Below are positions 63,196 through 64,000 of a stretch of 64,000 nucleotides of DNA, in pieces. This DNA comes from Pseudarthrobacter sp. NIBRBAC000502770. GTDB lineage: Bacteria; Actinomycetota; Actinomycetes; Actinomycetales; Micrococcaceae. The notes beneath the pieces are model-generated. The model was given only the letters and a program-made list of their open reading frames with translations, was not told the DNA's origin and did no database searches. The stretch lies in the NCBI RefSeq assembly GCF_006517815.1, contig NZ_CP041198.1, positions 2,666,001 through 2,730,000 on the forward strand, read 5' to 3'. Within the stretch, counting starts at the first letter, position 1. The number at the start of each line of letters is the position of its first letter. The position numbers and the translations under genes were made by a program.

Positions 63196-63849
63196 ATGAC
63201 ATTCGCCTTTGACAACTCCCCGGTATGGCTGGATCTGCTGGGCGTGTTCTTCTTTGCCGTTTCGGGCTCACTGCTGGCGGCACGGAAGCAGATCGACATC
63301 GTGGGGTCACTGCTGCTGGCCTCCCTGGTGGGCCTGGGCGGCGGCGTGATCCGCGACATCGTCCTGGGTATTGTTCCGGCTGCGTTCACCAACCCGGCGT
63401 ACCTCGCGCCGCCGCTGCTGGCCATGGCATTGGTGTATTTCCTGTTCTCCAGCGTCCAGCGCTACACGTCGCTGCTGACGCTGTTCGACGCTGCCGGCCT
63501 GGCACTCTTCTGCATGACAGGGACGGTCAAGGCCCTCGCCACCGGCCTCAACCCGGTAGCTTCGGTTCTGCTCGGGGTGACGACGGCCGTGGGCGGCGGT
63601 TTGCTCCGCGACATCACCGCCAATGAGGTTCCGGAGCTTTTCAACCCCAAGGACATCTACGCGTTGCCTGCATTTGTGGGTGCCTCGTTCACTGCCGGGC
63701 TGTGGGTGCTGGGCGTGTTCAACGTCCTGACCGCCGCCGGCATCGCGGCATTGGTTTTCACGTTCCGCGTCCTGGCCTGGCGGCGCTCCTGGCAGGCGCC
63801 GCTGGCGGTTCGCGGGTGGCACCGCCGGCCAACCGATTCGGGGCTGTGA
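63196..63849 (+). CDS. TRIC/UPF0126-family membrane protein
   Basis: A 217-residue membrane protein of the trimeric intracellular cation channel-like family (YicG/UPF0126), with seven helices. FFFAVSGSLLAARKQIDIVG and LVGLGGGVIRDIVLGIVP form repeat 1; ALFCMTGTVKALATGLNPVA and VTTAVGGGLLRDITANEVPE form repeat 2, whose GGGxxRD motifs line the pore in relatives. Probably a potassium- or amino-acid-related channel. A CAGGA sits about 6 nt before the ATG. Confidence 0.9.
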   Translation: MTFAFDNSPVWLDLLGVFFFAVSGSLLAARKQIDIVGSLLLASLVGLGGGVIRDIVLGIVPAAFTNPAYLAPPLLAMALVYFLFSSVQRYTSLLTLFDAAGLALFCMTGTVKALATGLNPVASVLLGVTTAVGGGLLRDITANEVPELFNPKDIYALPAFVGASFTAGLWVLGVFNVLTAAGIAALVFTFRVLAWRRSWQAPLAVRGWHRRPTDSGL

Positions 63850-63900
63850 CGTTGGTTTCCATGTCATTTTGGGAGCCCTTGGATTGGCTAGGATATGAGC

Positions 63901-64000
63901 ATGACTGACATGTTCCTCGAGAAGTTCCGTGCGCTTGTTCCGAAGTACCTCGAGGATGAATGGCAGGAAGCCGACGGCCTGACTCCCGAGGAGCTGGACA
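63901..64000 (+). CDS. Unrecognised gene, N-terminus only
   Basis: Only the first 33 residues are inside the window: an opening MTDMFLEKFRALVPKYLEDE followed by an acidic WQEADGLTPEELD stretch. ATG at 63901 is preferred because TAGGAT at 63889-63894 ends 6 nt upstream; an in-frame ATG at 63895 would abut that hexamer. The helical acidic start gives no family identity. Confidence 0.6.
   Translation, partial: MTDMFLEKFRALVPKYLEDEWQEADGLTPEELD

Noticed and set aside
1..64000. CRISPR array, insertion sequence or prophage
   Set aside because: No regularly spaced direct repeats, transposase, integrase or terminase frames were seen; inverted repeats found are at transcription ends or promoters.

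Overview
The window looks like chromosomal DNA from a high-G+C actinobacterium, most likely an Arthrobacter-type member of the Micrococcaceae (Arthrobacter, Pseudarthrobacter or a relative). The reasons are heavily G/C-ending codons, many GTG starts, APS-reductase sulfur assimilation, a FurA-catalase pair, and many DUF families typical of soil actinobacteria. About 63 protein genes, one class II tRNA-Tyr and one degraded gene can be supported. No insertion sequence, prophage, integron or CRISPR array is visible, so this is ordinary backbone rather than an island.

Layout. 1-5050: a truncated MOSC gene, then a four-gene unit (YgiB-like membrane protein, YgiC-like ATP-grasp ligase, amino-acid permease, acyl-CoA dehydrogenase) with three overlapping or abutting junctions. 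5073-7718: hxlR, an MFS exporter and an SDR oxidoreductase. 7784-10357: cystathionine beta-synthase and cystathionine gamma-synthase/lyase. 10417-17485: an anion transporter, DUF1304, VOC, AlkA, a fatty-acid-CoA ligase, a monooxygenase-like protein, thioredoxin and a thioesterase. 17873-23075: a LysM envelope protein, a CBS-pair protein, tRNA-Tyr, YajQ, HtpX and an MFS transporter. 23156-25145: furA-katA. 25280-34255: DUF2461, an amino-acid permease, a regulated aldehyde/alcohol dehydrogenase set with DUF779, and a TetR-glycosyltransferase pair. 34296-42433: a ferredoxin-NADP reductase, topoisomerase IB, RarD, and the patD-gabT catabolic pair with a divergent PucR regulator. 42447-49255: CYTH-CHAD, MFS-GntR, and small membrane proteins ending in a two-domain fusion.

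49328-63135 is largely a sulfur-assimilation region. It holds a second ferredoxin-NADP reductase, a bifunctional siroheme-type synthase (dehydrogenase plus SUMT), a sulfonate/nitrate-type ABC transporter, cysI-cysH-cysD-cysN in one overlapping operon, and a sirohydrochlorin chelatase. CysND activates sulfate, CysH reduces APS to sulfite, and CysI reduces sulfite to sulfide with ferredoxin electrons that the reductase could supply. CysG plus the chelatase make the siroheme that CysI needs. The cbs-metB pair then links sulfide-derived cysteine with methionine.

The strongest unexplained pattern is in the starts. At least sixteen genes have a TANNNT hexamer ending exactly 6 or 7 nt before the start codon and no Shine-Dalgarno sequence, which implies widespread leaderless transcription. 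The siroheme-synthase and sulfite-reductase genes also share a TTGTGR-N18-TACMGT-N6-ATG promoter and a common 12-mer. Several regulators have clean palindromes at their own promoters.
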